DNA of 64,000 bases, from NCBI RefSeq assembly GCF_013449725.1, contig NZ_JACCFF010000007.1, positions 248,001 to 312,000 on the forward strand, written 5' to 3'. The translations under genes were made by a program, and so were the position numbers. The notes below the pieces were generated by a model. That model was given only the letters and a program-made list of their open reading frames with translations. It had not been told where the DNA came from and did no database searches. Positions 26,524-34,423 of this stretch are shown one piece after another (position 1 is the stretch's first letter; each line of letters opens with the position of its first letter). This stretch comes from Mycobacteroides sp. LB1. GTDB lineage: Bacteria; Actinomycetota; Actinomycetes; Mycobacteriales; Mycobacteriaceae.

Positions 26524-27353
26524 ATCATCCGTGCCGTCGCGCCGGCGTCGATCGGCAGCACGGTGCCGGTGATATGCGAGCTGCCTTCGTGGGCCAAGAA
26601 CAGCACGGCACGGGTGACTTCCTCGGGTTTGAGGAAGGGTGCGTATTGCAGGTGCAGCGAGGCGAAGACGGACTCGACATCCTTGAGGGTGGGCTTCTCC
26701 AGATCGGGTCGCATGATTCCGAACACGAAATCGTTTTGCGTCATGGGGGTTTCGATATTGCCCGGTGCGACGGCGTTGACGGTGATGCCATATCCCACGA
26801 GGTCGTGCGCGGCGACCTTCGTCAGTCCGATGACACCCCATTTGGACGAAACATAAGCGGCCTGAGCCCATGTCGCGCTGTGCCCGAGCATCGAGGAGAC
26901 GGTGATGATCCGGCCGTAGTTGCGTTTGATCATCCCGGGCGCGACCGCCGAGATGGTGTTGAAGGTTCCGGTCAGATTGGTGCCGATCACCTCGTCCCAT
27001 TGCGCCGATTCGACATCCGGCAGCAGCGCGATGGTGCTGACCCCGGCATTGGCGATCGCGATATCGATACCGCCGAGCGAGTCTTCGACCTCGGCAACAA
27101 ACGATTCCAGCGCCGGTCGGTCGGTGACGTTGAGCTTCGCGGAGATACACCGGCGTCCGGTGGCTTTCACCAATTCGACCGTCTCGGCGAGGTCGGCCTC
27201 GGTCGCCAGCGGATACCCGACGACATCGCTGTTTTCGCAGCGGTCGCAGAGCGCGATATCGGCGCCCGCCTGGGCCAGAGCGAGGGCGTGTGAGCGGCCC
27301 ATGCCGCGCGCGCCGCCGGTGATCAGTGCAATTTTTCCCTCGAAGTCAGCCAC
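26520..27353 (-). CDS. Mycofactocin-type SDR oxidoreductase
   Basis: 277 residues. The opening GKIALITGGARGMGRSHALAL, then GADIALCDRC, a YPLATEADLAETVELV stretch and GRRCISAKLNV, is the insertion pattern of the mycofactocin-coupled SDR subfamily (TIGR03971). The catalytic part has NAGVS, SSMLGHS and YVSSKWGV, ending in the family-like DAGATARMI. Such enzymes keep NAD tightly bound and pass electrons to mycofactocin instead of exchanging free NADH. It is translationally coupled to the FAD-linked oxidase and 25 bp downstream of tap. The subfamily call rests on motif memory. Confidence 0.8.
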   Translation of the reverse strand: MADFEGKIALITGGARGMGRSHALALAQAGADIALCDRCENSDVVGYPLATEADLAETVELVKATGRRCISAKLNVTDRPALESFVAEVEDSLGGIDIAIANAGVSTIALLPDVESAQWDEVIGTNLTGTFNTISAVAPGMIKRNYGRIITVSSMLGHSATWAQAAYVSSKWGVIGLTKVAAHDLVGYGITVNAVAPGNIETPMTQNDFVFGIMRPDLEKPTLKDVESVFASLHLQYAPFLKPEEVTRAVLFLAHEGSSHITGTVLPIDAGATARMI

Positions 27354-27378
27354 GGAGCCGACCCTACCGAGTCGGCTT

Positions 27379-28635
27379 CTATTGGGGCCGCTGTTCCTCC
27401 CGGTCCAACTCTCGCAAGACGGGCATGCGGATGCTGGCGACCGCGATGAGCAGCATGGGCACCCCGAGGATGGTCAGGGTCGAGGCGACGCCGAACTTGT
27501 CGGCGATGGGTCCGGCAAGCATGAACCCGAGCGGCCCGGCGCAGTACGCGGTGGACGTCATGACACCCACCACCCGCCCGCGCATGTGTTCGGGGGAGCG
27601 GGTCTGCATCACGTAGTTGGCGATCGGTGCCACTGGCCCATAGATGAAGCCCAGGCATGCGCCGAGCACCAGCAGTACGGCAATCGGCGGGAGGAGCGAC
27701 ATGCCCAGTGTGGTGATGCCGGCGGTGAAGGTGGCGCACACCATGATGGTGCGGCGTTGGACGTGGCGCACCATGGTGGCGTACCCGAGAGCGCCGAGCA
27801 GCCCGCCGACAGAGATCGCCATGAGTATCCAGCCGAGCTGCTGGGGTGTCCCGGCATCGCTGAAGTGCTTGGGCAGCAGCACACTTTCGATCGGCAGATA
27901 CAACGCCGTGATGGCCATGTCGATGAGCGCCAAGGTGCGCAGGATCTTGACGTTCCAGACGAATTTCAATCCCTCGACCACACCGCTGACGACGCCGGTG
28001 GGCTTGGTTTCGGCGGCCGGTTTCCCGCCACCTTCGACCTTGAGGAAGGCGATTGCCAGGGCGGACACGACGAAGGTCGAAGCAGTGGCCCACATGGTGT
28101 TGACGCCGCCGATGGAGGCGATCAGCAGACCGCCCAGACCGGGGCCCACGATGTACGCGACGTTGAATACCGCCTCGTACATGCTGTTCATCCGGTCGAG
28201 CGACCAGCCGGCAGCCTTCGCGGCGGCGGGCAGCATCGATTCGCGTGCGGTGATTCCGGCGGGATCGAAGATGGCGCCGATTGCGGCGAGGGCCGCGAGC
28301 AGAGGCACGCTGAGTCCGGTCGTCATGGCCAGAATCGGTATGGCTGAGACGGACAACAAAGAAAGGACATCGGAGATGATCGACATCTTGCGGCGTCCGA
28401 AGAAGTCGACTGCGGTTCCCGAGATCAGGGTGGAGAAGACCAGCGGCAGGGTTCCGGCGGCGGCAACGATGGCCGCATCCGCGGCAGAGCCGGTGCGCTG
28501 CAGGACCAGCCAGGGGAGCGCGACGATCGACACACCGTTGCCGATGGCGGCCACAACGGATGCGAAGAGCAGCAGGAAGACCGGCCGGCGATTCACCTGA
28601 TCGATTGTCGGCGAATCCGCCGTCGGAGTGGACAT
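27379..28635 (-). CDS. tap: Tap-type MFS multidrug efflux pump
   Basis: 418 residues, collinear with M. tuberculosis Tap (Rv1258c) as I remember it, sharing GVSIVALPWLVLQRTGSA, AGWSLDRMNSMYEA, LYLPIESVLLPKHF and MRGRVVGVMTS. Twelve membrane segments; motif A equivalent GTAVDFFGRRKMS. Tap pumps export tetracycline, aminoglycosides and other drugs. In M. abscessus the Tap homologue (MAB_1409c) is, from memory, part of the WhiB7 regulon, and the promoter upstream fits this. It lies between the HIT gene (69 bp upstream) and the SDR gene (25 bp downstream) on one strand. Confidence 0.93.
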   Translation of the reverse strand: MSTPTADSPTIDQVNRRPVFLLLFASVVAAIGNGVSIVALPWLVLQRTGSAADAAIVAAAGTLPLVFSTLISGTAVDFFGRRKMSIISDVLSLLSVSAIPILAMTTGLSVPLLAALAAIGAIFDPAGITARESMLPAAAKAAGWSLDRMNSMYEAVFNVAYIVGPGLGGLLIASIGGVNTMWATASTFVVSALAIAFLKVEGGGKPAAETKPTGVVSGVVEGLKFVWNVKILRTLALIDMAITALYLPIESVLLPKHFSDAGTPQQLGWILMAISVGGLLGALGYATMVRHVQRRTIMVCATFTAGITTLGMSLLPPIAVLLVLGACLGFIYGPVAPIANYVMQTRSPEHMRGRVVGVMTSTAYCAGPLGFMLAGPIADKFGVASTLTILGVPMLLIAVASIRMPVLRELDREEQRPQ

Positions 28636-28644
28636 GTCGCCGAA

Positions 28645-28686
28645 AACGTAGCAGCGGCTGGTGCGGCCGGTCGAGCGATTTTCTTT
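28645..28686 (-). promoter_or_regulatory. WhiB7-type promoter of tap
   Basis: Minus strand: an AT-rich block AAAGAAAATC (28677-28686) lies 2 bp before a -35-like TCGACC (28669-28674), then an 18-bp spacer and a -10-like TACGTT (28645-28650). The tap ATG begins about 10 bp downstream, so the mRNA may be leaderless or nearly so. An AT-rich element just upstream of the -35 box is the hallmark of WhiB7-dependent promoters. Confidence 0.55.
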
Positions 28687-28704
28687 GGTTGGACCGGCGC
28701 CCTG

Positions 28705-29124
28705 CTAGTCGGCGTGCACTGCCTCGCGGATGATGCGGGCGGTCCCTTCCAGGTCAGGATCGCGACGGACGACGAATCCCTTGGCGAAGGCCAGTTTGTC
28801 GCCGCCATGGCGGGGCACCACATGCAGGTGTGCGTGCATGACCGTTTGGAATGCGACACGGCCATCGTTGAGCGCCAGGTTGGTGCCGTCACTGCGTAGT
28901 TCCGAACCCCGGATGGCGTTGGCGATGCGCTGGCCGACCGTCATGATGGCGGCGGCGTCATCGGGCTTCAGGTCCACGAGGTCCTGTGCATGGGCCTTCG
29001 GGATCACCAGCGTGTGCCCGCGGGTGATGGGGCGAATGTCGAGGAAGGCGAGCGTGGCCTCGTCCTCGTACACGCGGAACGACGGAGACTCGCCGGCGAC
29101 GATGGCGCAAAAGACACACGACAT
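28705..29124 (-). CDS. HIT-family nucleotide hydrolase (Rv1262c-like)
   Basis: 139 residues from the ATG at 29122-29124; upstream codons are not conserved in character. It has the zinc-type start CVFCAIVAGE, the GHTLVIPKAHAQDL motif and the catalytic histidine triad HAHLHVVPRH. These proteins act on nucleotide-phosphate bonds (AMP-lysine, ApnA or similar). The order HIT then tap matches Rv1262c with Rv1258c nearby in M. tuberculosis. It could share a transcript with tap, although tap has its own predicted promoter. Confidence 0.92.
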   Translation of the reverse strand: MSCVFCAIVAGESPSFRVYEDEATLAFLDIRPITRGHTLVIPKAHAQDLVDLKPDDAAAIMTVGQRIANAIRGSELRSDGTNLALNDGRVAFQTVMHAHLHVVPRHGGDKLAFAKGFVVRRDPDLEGTARIIREAVHAD

Positions 29125-29212
29125 GAGCACACCGTAGCGGGGCGTCGGTTGGCCAACTATGTCGGCCGATTCCCGCCAGCGCACTTGCCGCGGCGTTTCT
29201 AGCGTTGCCGCC

Positions 29213-30409
29213 ATGGATACCGAGTTACGTCCTCCTCCCGCCGCCATCGTGCTTTCTCGCCCCACGGTGTGGTTCATGGCCCTTGCGGCTGCTGTCGGTA
29301 CTGCCGCGATCTATCCGCTTCAGCCGGCCATCGCCACAGTGGCGGGGTCGGTCCATGGCTCGATCACCGACGTCGGTGTGGCTCTGGCTTGCGGTCCGGT
29401 CGGCTACCTGATCGGCCTGGCGGTCTTGGTGCCGCTGGTCGATCGATTCGCACCCCGAAAGGTCGTGTGTCTTCAGTTCGTGGTGATGGCGCTGGGTTTG
29501 GTGATGAACGCGGCCGCAGGACGCGCGTGGATCCTTGGGATCGCCATCGGTGTGGTCGGGGCCGTGTCATCGGTTGGGGCCCAGCTCAGTTCGGTGGCTG
29601 GGCGTTTCGCCGAAACCCGTCGTCGCGCCACCGACCTAGGAATCGTTACTGCCGGAATCTCGGCTGGAATTCTCGCCGGCCGAATCGTCGGAGGCTGGCT
29701 GGTAGAACTGATCGGTTGGCGCGGAATGATTCTGGTGTTCGCGTCCGCCTGTGCAATTCTTGCGGTCGCCGCGTTGGTTGTGCTGCCGGGCGCGTCCGGA
29801 ACTGTGAACACGGGGTATCTCGCGACCCTGCGGGGCATTCCCGGGCTTTACCTTCGATGGAGTGCGCTGCGGCTTGCGGCAGGGCGGGGCGCCTTGTGGT
29901 TCTTCGCTTTCTGCGCGATCTGGTCGGGGTTAGCCGTAGCGCTGTCCCAGCCGCCCTACTCGTTTTCCCCGGAACAGATCGGTCTCTATGCTCTCGCCGG
30001 GCTGGCCGGGATTGGCGCGACACGGATTGCGGGGGCATGGACCGACCGCGTCGGGGCACACCGGGTCGTCGTCATCGGCTTGGCGGTGACTCTTGTTGCC
30101 TCTCTGGGGCTTTGCGTGGCGCTCTCCAACAGTGCGGTGGTATTCGTGTGCCTTGGTCTTTTCGACGCTGGACTGTTCGCGGCTCAGGTAGCGAACCAGA
30201 GCACCGTGTTGGCCATCCAGCCGAACGCACCGGCGCAGTTCAACAGCGCCTACATGGTTGTCTACTTCGTCGGTGGAAGCGTGGGCAGCGCGTTCGGCGC
30301 CACCGCGGTCGAATGGTTCGGATGGGCGGCCACTGCCGCCGTCGCGGCGGGTGCGATTGCGTTGGCAGAGTTGATTACCGTTGCGGCCCGCTCCCGTGCG
30401 GCTCGCTAA
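29213..30409 (+). CDS. MFS transporter
   Basis: 398 residues from the ATG at 29213; the frame opens at 29159 but those codons look non-coding. About 12 hydrophobic segments, with a loop VPLVDRFAPRKVV in the motif A position and GRIVGGWLVELIGWRGM in the motif C position, as in drug exporters related to YnfM/arabinose-efflux permeases. It is divergent from the HIT gene and stands alone on its strand. Substrate unknown. Confidence 0.88.
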   Translation: MDTELRPPPAAIVLSRPTVWFMALAAAVGTAAIYPLQPAIATVAGSVHGSITDVGVALACGPVGYLIGLAVLVPLVDRFAPRKVVCLQFVVMALGLVMNAAAGRAWILGIAIGVVGAVSSVGAQLSSVAGRFAETRRRATDLGIVTAGISAGILAGRIVGGWLVELIGWRGMILVFASACAILAVAALVVLPGASGTVNTGYLATLRGIPGLYLRWSALRLAAGRGALWFFAFCAIWSGLAVALSQPPYSFSPEQIGLYALAGLAGIGATRIAGAWTDRVGAHRVVVIGLAVTLVASLGLCVALSNSAVVFVCLGLFDAGLFAAQVANQSTVLAIQPNAPAQFNSAYMVVYFVGGSVGSAFGATAVEWFGWAATAAVAAGAIALAELITVAARSRAAR

Positions 30410-30740
30410 TTCACTTCTGTCACAACGGTTCCAGGCGGTCCACCAAAATCGACAACCTTGCAAGTTGTTAATCTAACCTATCTCTTTTCTGCCCTGGCTT
30501 GTGTTCGTCGCAGCCCCGCCGGCGTCGGAAGTGTTGCTAGCTGAATTCTGGGCACCATTAGTCATGTTGCGCGGCAAGGTAAGCCGGATTGCACCAGGTA
30601 GTTTTGTAATCCATCACGGTGGCACGCGCGGCGGTTGGTCTGCTGGCAACGATTCAGGTCGCTTGACTATTGGCGGTGGCGGCGGGAGTGGTGTCCGCGT
30701 TGTCGTGGTGCACCGCCAGACGCGCTGCTCACGGTCAATT
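30410..30740. other. Intergenic region at the start of the accessory segment
   Basis: 331 bp between the convergent MFS and monooxygenase genes. A small palindrome CTTGCAAG, flanked by ACAAC and TTGT, sits at about 30452-30468 and could form part of a terminator for the MFS gene. A rightward ORF that crosses the region is Gly/Val-rich with no protein-like character, and I do not call it. Nothing else is recognisable. Confidence 0.55.
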
Positions 30741-32255
30741 TCAGCTGGAGGTTGGTCGGGCGGCTGTGGTAGCGGGGGCGTAGGTGTAGTTGTTGAGGTT
30801 GTATGTGGCGCTTTCCCACATGGTTTCGACTGTTAGGGCGGGCCGGAAGGGTACGTCGCCGTGCTTGTCGAAGTAGTAGCTGTTTGCTTGTGAGCAATCG
30901 TTGCGGTAGAAAACTTGTCCTTTGCGGCGCTTCAGCATCCGCTGCCAGTAGCGGGTGTTGGCTGCTTCAGTGACCTCGATCCGGGTGGCGCGCAGTTTCT
31001 GTGCGTGCCGCAGGCAGCGCACGATGTGTCGGCTCTGGGTCTCAATCAGGTTGAAATATGAGGAGCCGTTATAGCCGTAGGGGCCCAGGATTGCGAACAG
31101 GTTCGGAAAGCCTGGCACGCTAACGCCTTGGTATGCCTGGTAGCGCTGCTGGTCCCACCACTGGCCGAGGTCGCGGTGCCCGGCCGTGATGGGGAACGGT
31201 GGCATGTTGCCAGCCTCGAAGACCTTGAATCCGGTTGCCAGGACGAGGACATCGATTGGGTGTTCGGTGCCGTCGACGGTACGCACACCGCAGGTGGTGA
31301 CGGCTTCGATAGCGCTGGTCTCTAGATGAACGTTCGAGCGGTTGAATGTGCGCAGATAATGGTTGGAGACGGTGGGACGTTTGCAACCGACTGCATACAG
31401 TGGCGTGAGCTTGTCTCGCACGACCGGATCGGACACCTCACGCTGCAGGAATCTGTCGCCAACCCGGCGCGCGGATGCCAACAGTGGCAGCCGATCGGCG
31501 AAGTGAATGGAGATCGGGAACCCGAGCTCGACGAAAATCTGACTGACCAATCGAGCCGCCCGCTGCGCGCCCGGTACGTATCTCAGAATGCCTCGGAATC
31601 GGGGGCCTAACGTGGCATCGAGCTTGGGGAAACACCAGATCGGTGTGCGCTGGAAAACCACTAGTTGCTCGACCTCGGGGGCAATCGATGGAATCAGTTG
31701 CACCGCCGAGGCGCCTGTGCCAATGACCCCCACACGCTTGCCCCTCAGATCGATGGTGTGGTCCCAGCGTGCGGTGTGGACAACGGTGCCCCGGTAGTCG
31801 GTCAGTCCATTGATAGCCGGTGGTTTGGGCTGACTGAGCACACCAGTGGCCAGCACGACGTGTCGCGCAAGGTACTCGGAGCCGCTGGATGTCGCTAGCC
31901 GCCACACGTGCGTGCTTTCGTCGAAATGCGCTGCAGTGACCCTGGTATTCAAGTGGATCCGGCCACATAGCCTGTACTTGTCTGCGCACCGCTGCGCGTA
32001 GGCCTTCAGCTCACTGCCAGGTGCGTAAACCCGCGACCAGTCCGGGTGCTTCTCAAAGGAGAACTGATAGCTGAATGACGGGATATCCACTGCAACACCC
32101 GGATAGGTGTTCCAGTGCCAGGCACCTCCCACGCCATCGCCTTCCTCCAGTATCAAAAAGTCACTGCATCCGGCGCGGTCAAGTTTGATCGCCACCCCAA
32201 TTCCGGAGAGCCCACCGCCGATGACGATGACCTCGCGCACAACAGCTGCAACCAC
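30741..32255 (-). CDS. Flavin-containing monooxygenase, Baeyer-Villiger type
   Basis: 504 residues from the GTG at 32253-32255, which has AGGAG upstream. Two dinucleotide-binding motifs are visible: VIGGGLSGIGVAIKL for FAD at the N-terminus and VGVIGTGASAVQLIPSIA for NADPH near residue 180. The BVMO fingerprint position just before it reads YRGTVVHTARWD (FxGxxxHxxxW with Tyr replacing the first Phe), and VLATGF is present later. Such enzymes insert oxygen next to a ketone to form esters or lactones, or oxidise heteroatoms. It is divergent from a TetR gene with operator-like repeats between them. Confidence 0.9.
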   Translation of the reverse strand: MVAAVVREVIVIGGGLSGIGVAIKLDRAGCSDFLILEEGDGVGGAWHWNTYPGVAVDIPSFSYQFSFEKHPDWSRVYAPGSELKAYAQRCADKYRLCGRIHLNTRVTAAHFDESTHVWRLATSSGSEYLARHVVLATGVLSQPKPPAINGLTDYRGTVVHTARWDHTIDLRGKRVGVIGTGASAVQLIPSIAPEVEQLVVFQRTPIWCFPKLDATLGPRFRGILRYVPGAQRAARLVSQIFVELGFPISIHFADRLPLLASARRVGDRFLQREVSDPVVRDKLTPLYAVGCKRPTVSNHYLRTFNRSNVHLETSAIEAVTTCGVRTVDGTEHPIDVLVLATGFKVFEAGNMPPFPITAGHRDLGQWWDQQRYQAYQGVSVPGFPNLFAILGPYGYNGSSYFNLIETQSRHIVRCLRHAQKLRATRIEVTEAANTRYWQRMLKRRKGQVFYRNDCSQANSYYFDKHGDVPFRPALTVETMWESATYNLNNYTYAPATTAARPTSS

Positions 32256-32256
32256 G

Positions 32257-32305
32257 GATGATCTCCTAATCTAGATGATCCAATAATCTGAATTAGGGGA
32301 TCATC
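32257..32305. promoter_or_regulatory. Divergent operator between monooxygenase and TetR genes
   Basis: Two 14-bp arms, 32257-32270 (GATGATCTCCTAAT) and 32292-32305 (ATTAGGGGATCATC), are inverted and match at 13 of 14 positions with 21 bp between. A third copy of the core GATGATCC at 32274-32281 pairs perfectly with the outer half of the right arm. The left arm contains the monooxygenase ribosome site. A TetR dimer bound here would control both genes. Confidence 0.65.
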
Positions 32306-32323
32306 ACACATTAGGATGCCAAC

Positions 32324-32932
32324 ATGCAACGGTTTACCCGGGCCGAGAGTCAGCAACGGACTCGCGAACGCATCCTGTCCGCCGCGGCAGTGCTGTTCCT
32401 CGGGAACGGTTTCCGCGCCACCTCGATCGGCCAGGTCGCTGACGCGGCCGGGTTCTCCCATGGTGCGGTCTATTCGAATTTCGCGGGCAAGACTGAACTC
32501 GGCCTAGCAGTGATTGACCTGCTGTATGAGCGCGAAGCCGCAGTGCTGCAACAACAGTTCAACGAGTCGTCCGCCACCTGGGAGTCCATGCTGGAGATAT
32601 TTTCGGCCTGGGGTGCTGCCACTATCGGCGATATCCGTTGGGCCCGTCTGGAACTCGACGTCATGGCAGCAGCCTCTGATGACGAGGAGATCCGCGAAGC
32701 CAACGCCCTCCGCTATGCGCGGCTGCGTGCCACAGGCGCCGCGGTGTTATCTGCCGTTGCCGAGCGCGCCGGCATCGAGCTCCCCGCGGACCCCAACGAC
32801 CTCATGATCGGGGCGTTGGCGCTTGCTCTAGGCCTGGGCCTGCAACGAGCCGCGGACCCCGCCATCCCCGGCTCACACATCGCAATGTTCCTGGCCGCGT
32901 TACTGCCCCCCGCCGCCAGGCCGGATACGTAA
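32324..32932 (+). CDS. TetR-family regulator, divergent from the monooxygenase
   Basis: 202 residues. HTH region: RILSAAAVLFLGNGFRATS, then QVADAAGFSHGAVYSNF, typical of TetR. A C-terminal helical domain like TetR_C with WARLELDVMAAASDDEE and ALALGLGLQR follows. AGGA precedes the ATG. Divergent placement with shared inverted repeats makes it the likely repressor of the monooxygenase gene and of itself. Confidence 0.9.
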   Translation: MQRFTRAESQQRTRERILSAAAVLFLGNGFRATSIGQVADAAGFSHGAVYSNFAGKTELGLAVIDLLYEREAAVLQQQFNESSATWESMLEIFSAWGAATIGDIRWARLELDVMAAASDDEEIREANALRYARLRATGAAVLSAVAERAGIELPADPNDLMIGALALALGLGLQRAADPAIPGSHIAMFLAALLPPAARPDT

Positions 32933-33132
32933 CCAGCCCGGCCCCCCACAAGGTGCGGCCAATTTCCTTGGGGCAAAATGGATTAACCAAAGAACGCGCA
33001 CCTGTTACGCGGCGCTGCTGCCCGCTCGTACAACAACGCCACTAGAGCTAGCGCTAGCCTAATCGATGGGTATCCGGACCCAGTCCGACTCGAACGGGCT
33101 ACCTCCCTCGCTGGCCGCGTCGGCGACGGGCG

Positions 33133-33375
33133 ATGTATTGCCGAGTGGCACGGCCTAGGGTGGCGTCGCCGTTGCCCGGACTCCATCTTCTGCCCACGGA
33201 GAGCGCCCGGATCTCGCTCGTGGGCCACACCCTGATCGTCGTCGACGGCGACCTCAAGAGCAGACACGAACTCATCGATGGCGCTCAGCTACTTGAGACC
33301 TACCGCGACCTGTTCGGCATCGACATACAGACTGCGCCGGTGAATCCCGAGTCGACAGGAGTACCAGCAGATTGA
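33133..33375 (+). pseudogene. C-terminal remnant of arylamine N-acetyltransferase
   Basis: The frame encodes about 77 residues; TESARISLVGHTLIVVDG to LLETYRDLFGIDI aligns with the C-terminus of mycobacterial NAT as I remember the M. smegmatis protein (TDDARYNLRGRNL to IVNRFGIDL). The catalytic N-terminal domains (Cys-His-Asp triad) are absent: upstream to 32933 I find no frame with NAT features. It is therefore probably the tail of a deleted nat gene. The 200 bp before it hold only a 12-bp perfect palindrome (33047-33058, GCTAGC twice). A small unrelated gene remains possible. Confidence 0.5.
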
Positions 33376-33476
33376 CTTTCCGATGCGGCGGATTGCTCTG
33401 GTCTTGACGCTGTGGGAGTGATCCGGGTTCACGGTGCGGTGCTGGCGATATGTTGTTCTGAGGAGGTGAGCCGTTC

Positions 33477-34139
33477 GTGGCGCACGAATCAGATGATGCT
33501 GCGTCGCAAACGCGCAGCCGCGGCAGACCAGTCGGTGGAGGCAGCACTGCTCAAGAAGCCCAAGCGAAGCTGCTTGATGCCGCCGAGCGGCTTTTCGTGG
33601 AGCGAGGATATGCCGCGTCCACGATGGAGGCAATCGCCCGGGAAGCTGGGTATAGCCGGGCTGTCATGTATCGGCACTTCAGGAACCGTGACCATTTGAT
33701 GGACGCGCTCGTGGTCCGGACAACCATGAGTGAAATCTCCAAGATGGCCGGTCGGCTGATCGTCCTGAATGACCTCGGCGAGATCATTACCGAGTCGATG
33801 GTTGCAGTGTCGGTGGAAGTGGGTGCTAATCCGCTGCTGCGTGTTCTGGCTGACCGGGATGGCCGGGGCACGGTGGCGTCGTTGATCGTCAACGCGCCCA
33901 GTCTTGCCGATCTGCTGACGTCGATGTACGCGGGTGTGTTCAGCGGGCAGGTGGCCAATATCCGAGATGGAGTGCGTCCGGCGGATGCGGCCAGATATGT
34001 GCTGTCGGTGGCGCTGGGTCTGTTACTTGAACTCGTCCCGGGAGTTAGCGATCCGGACCAGGTCAGACGTTACGTCCGCGTGTTCGTTTTGCCGGCGCTG
34101 ATGGCCCATCCACCCGATCCTGAGCCTGTCTTCACTTAA
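33477..34139 (+). CDS. TetR-family regulator near the linalool dehydratase-like gene
   Basis: 220 residues from the GTG at 33477, with a strong AGGAGG 10 bp upstream. HTH: KLLDAAERLFVERGYAAST, then AIAREAGYSRAVMYRHF. The helical ligand domain ends with LSVALGLLLELVPGVSDPDQ. The first 25 residues are a hydrophilic tail. It lies 284 bp ahead of the Ldi-like gene on the same strand, with an AT-rich palindrome between them, so it may control that gene; this is inference. Confidence 0.88.
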   Translation: MAHESDDAASQTRSRGRPVGGGSTAQEAQAKLLDAAERLFVERGYAASTMEAIAREAGYSRAVMYRHFRNRDHLMDALVVRTTMSEISKMAGRLIVLNDLGEIITESMVAVSVEVGANPLLRVLADRDGRGTVASLIVNAPSLADLLTSMYAGVFSGQVANIRDGVRPADAARYVLSVALGLLLELVPGVSDPDQVRRYVRVFVLPALMAHPPDPEPVFT

Positions 34140-34156
34140 ACCACCCGTCGACACAT

Positions 34157-34189
34157 TATATATACAAACATCGCATATCTGTGTATATA
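34157..34189. promoter_or_regulatory. AT-rich inverted repeat downstream of TetR gene
   Basis: Arms 34157-34166 (TATATATACA) and 34180-34189 (TGTGTATATA) are inverted and match at 9 of 10 positions with 13 bp between. The strong AT bias stands out in this GC-rich genome. It begins 17 bp past the TetR stop codon. It could be an operator/promoter for the genes at 34231-36385 or part of a terminator. Confidence 0.45.
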
Positions 34190-34230
34190 CTGCAGATCGT
34201 GGATCTCGCCAGCCGTCATCGGCATGACGC

Positions 34231-34401
34231 TTAGTGGGCTCGCGTGGCAGGCGCCTCGTCAGCGACGGTTTCGTTCAGTTCGAAGCCTCGAAATATGCTG
34301 GGCGGAAACTGATTTGGTGCGGGCTTGAAAATCCTATACGCCACTCTTAGCGGCGCGAGCAAGACGGCGAGTAAGCCGCCGACGATGACACAACAGATCA
34401 T
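34231..34401 (-). CDS. Possible 56-residue single-pass membrane protein
   Basis: A short ORF from ATG 34399-34401 to TAA 34231-34233, divergent from the Ldi-like gene with 22 bp between start codons. It encodes an N-terminal hydrophobic helix (MICCVIVGGLLAVLLAP), a basic boundary (LRVAYRIFKP) and a hydrophilic tail rich in Glu/Asp. The membrane-helix-plus-positive-inside layout is protein-like. I see no ribosome site, and the start codons are too close for two separate conventional promoters, so expression is uncertain. Confidence 0.35.
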   Translation of the reverse strand: MICCVIVGGLLAVLLAPLRVAYRIFKPAPNQFPPSIFRGFELNETVADEAPATRAH

Positions 34402-34423
34402 TCTGCAACTGTAAGGGTGGGCA

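Noticed and set aside
26524..27150. N-terminal extension of the FAD-linked oxidase to 27150
   Set aside because: This part lies out of phase across the SDR gene, is Arg/His-rich and has no FAD-oxidase features; the ATGA overlap at 26520-26523 gives a natural start.
30501..30836. 111-codon rightward ORF between the MFS and monooxygenase genes
   Set aside because: Low-complexity Gly/Val composition, partly antisense to the monooxygenase gene, and no ribosome site.
33060..33110. Sequence on the minus strand resembling a tRNA T-arm (TTCGAGT loop)
   Set aside because: Only four of five stem pairs form, and no acceptor, D or anticodon arm is found around it; I could not support a tRNA or a clear attachment site.
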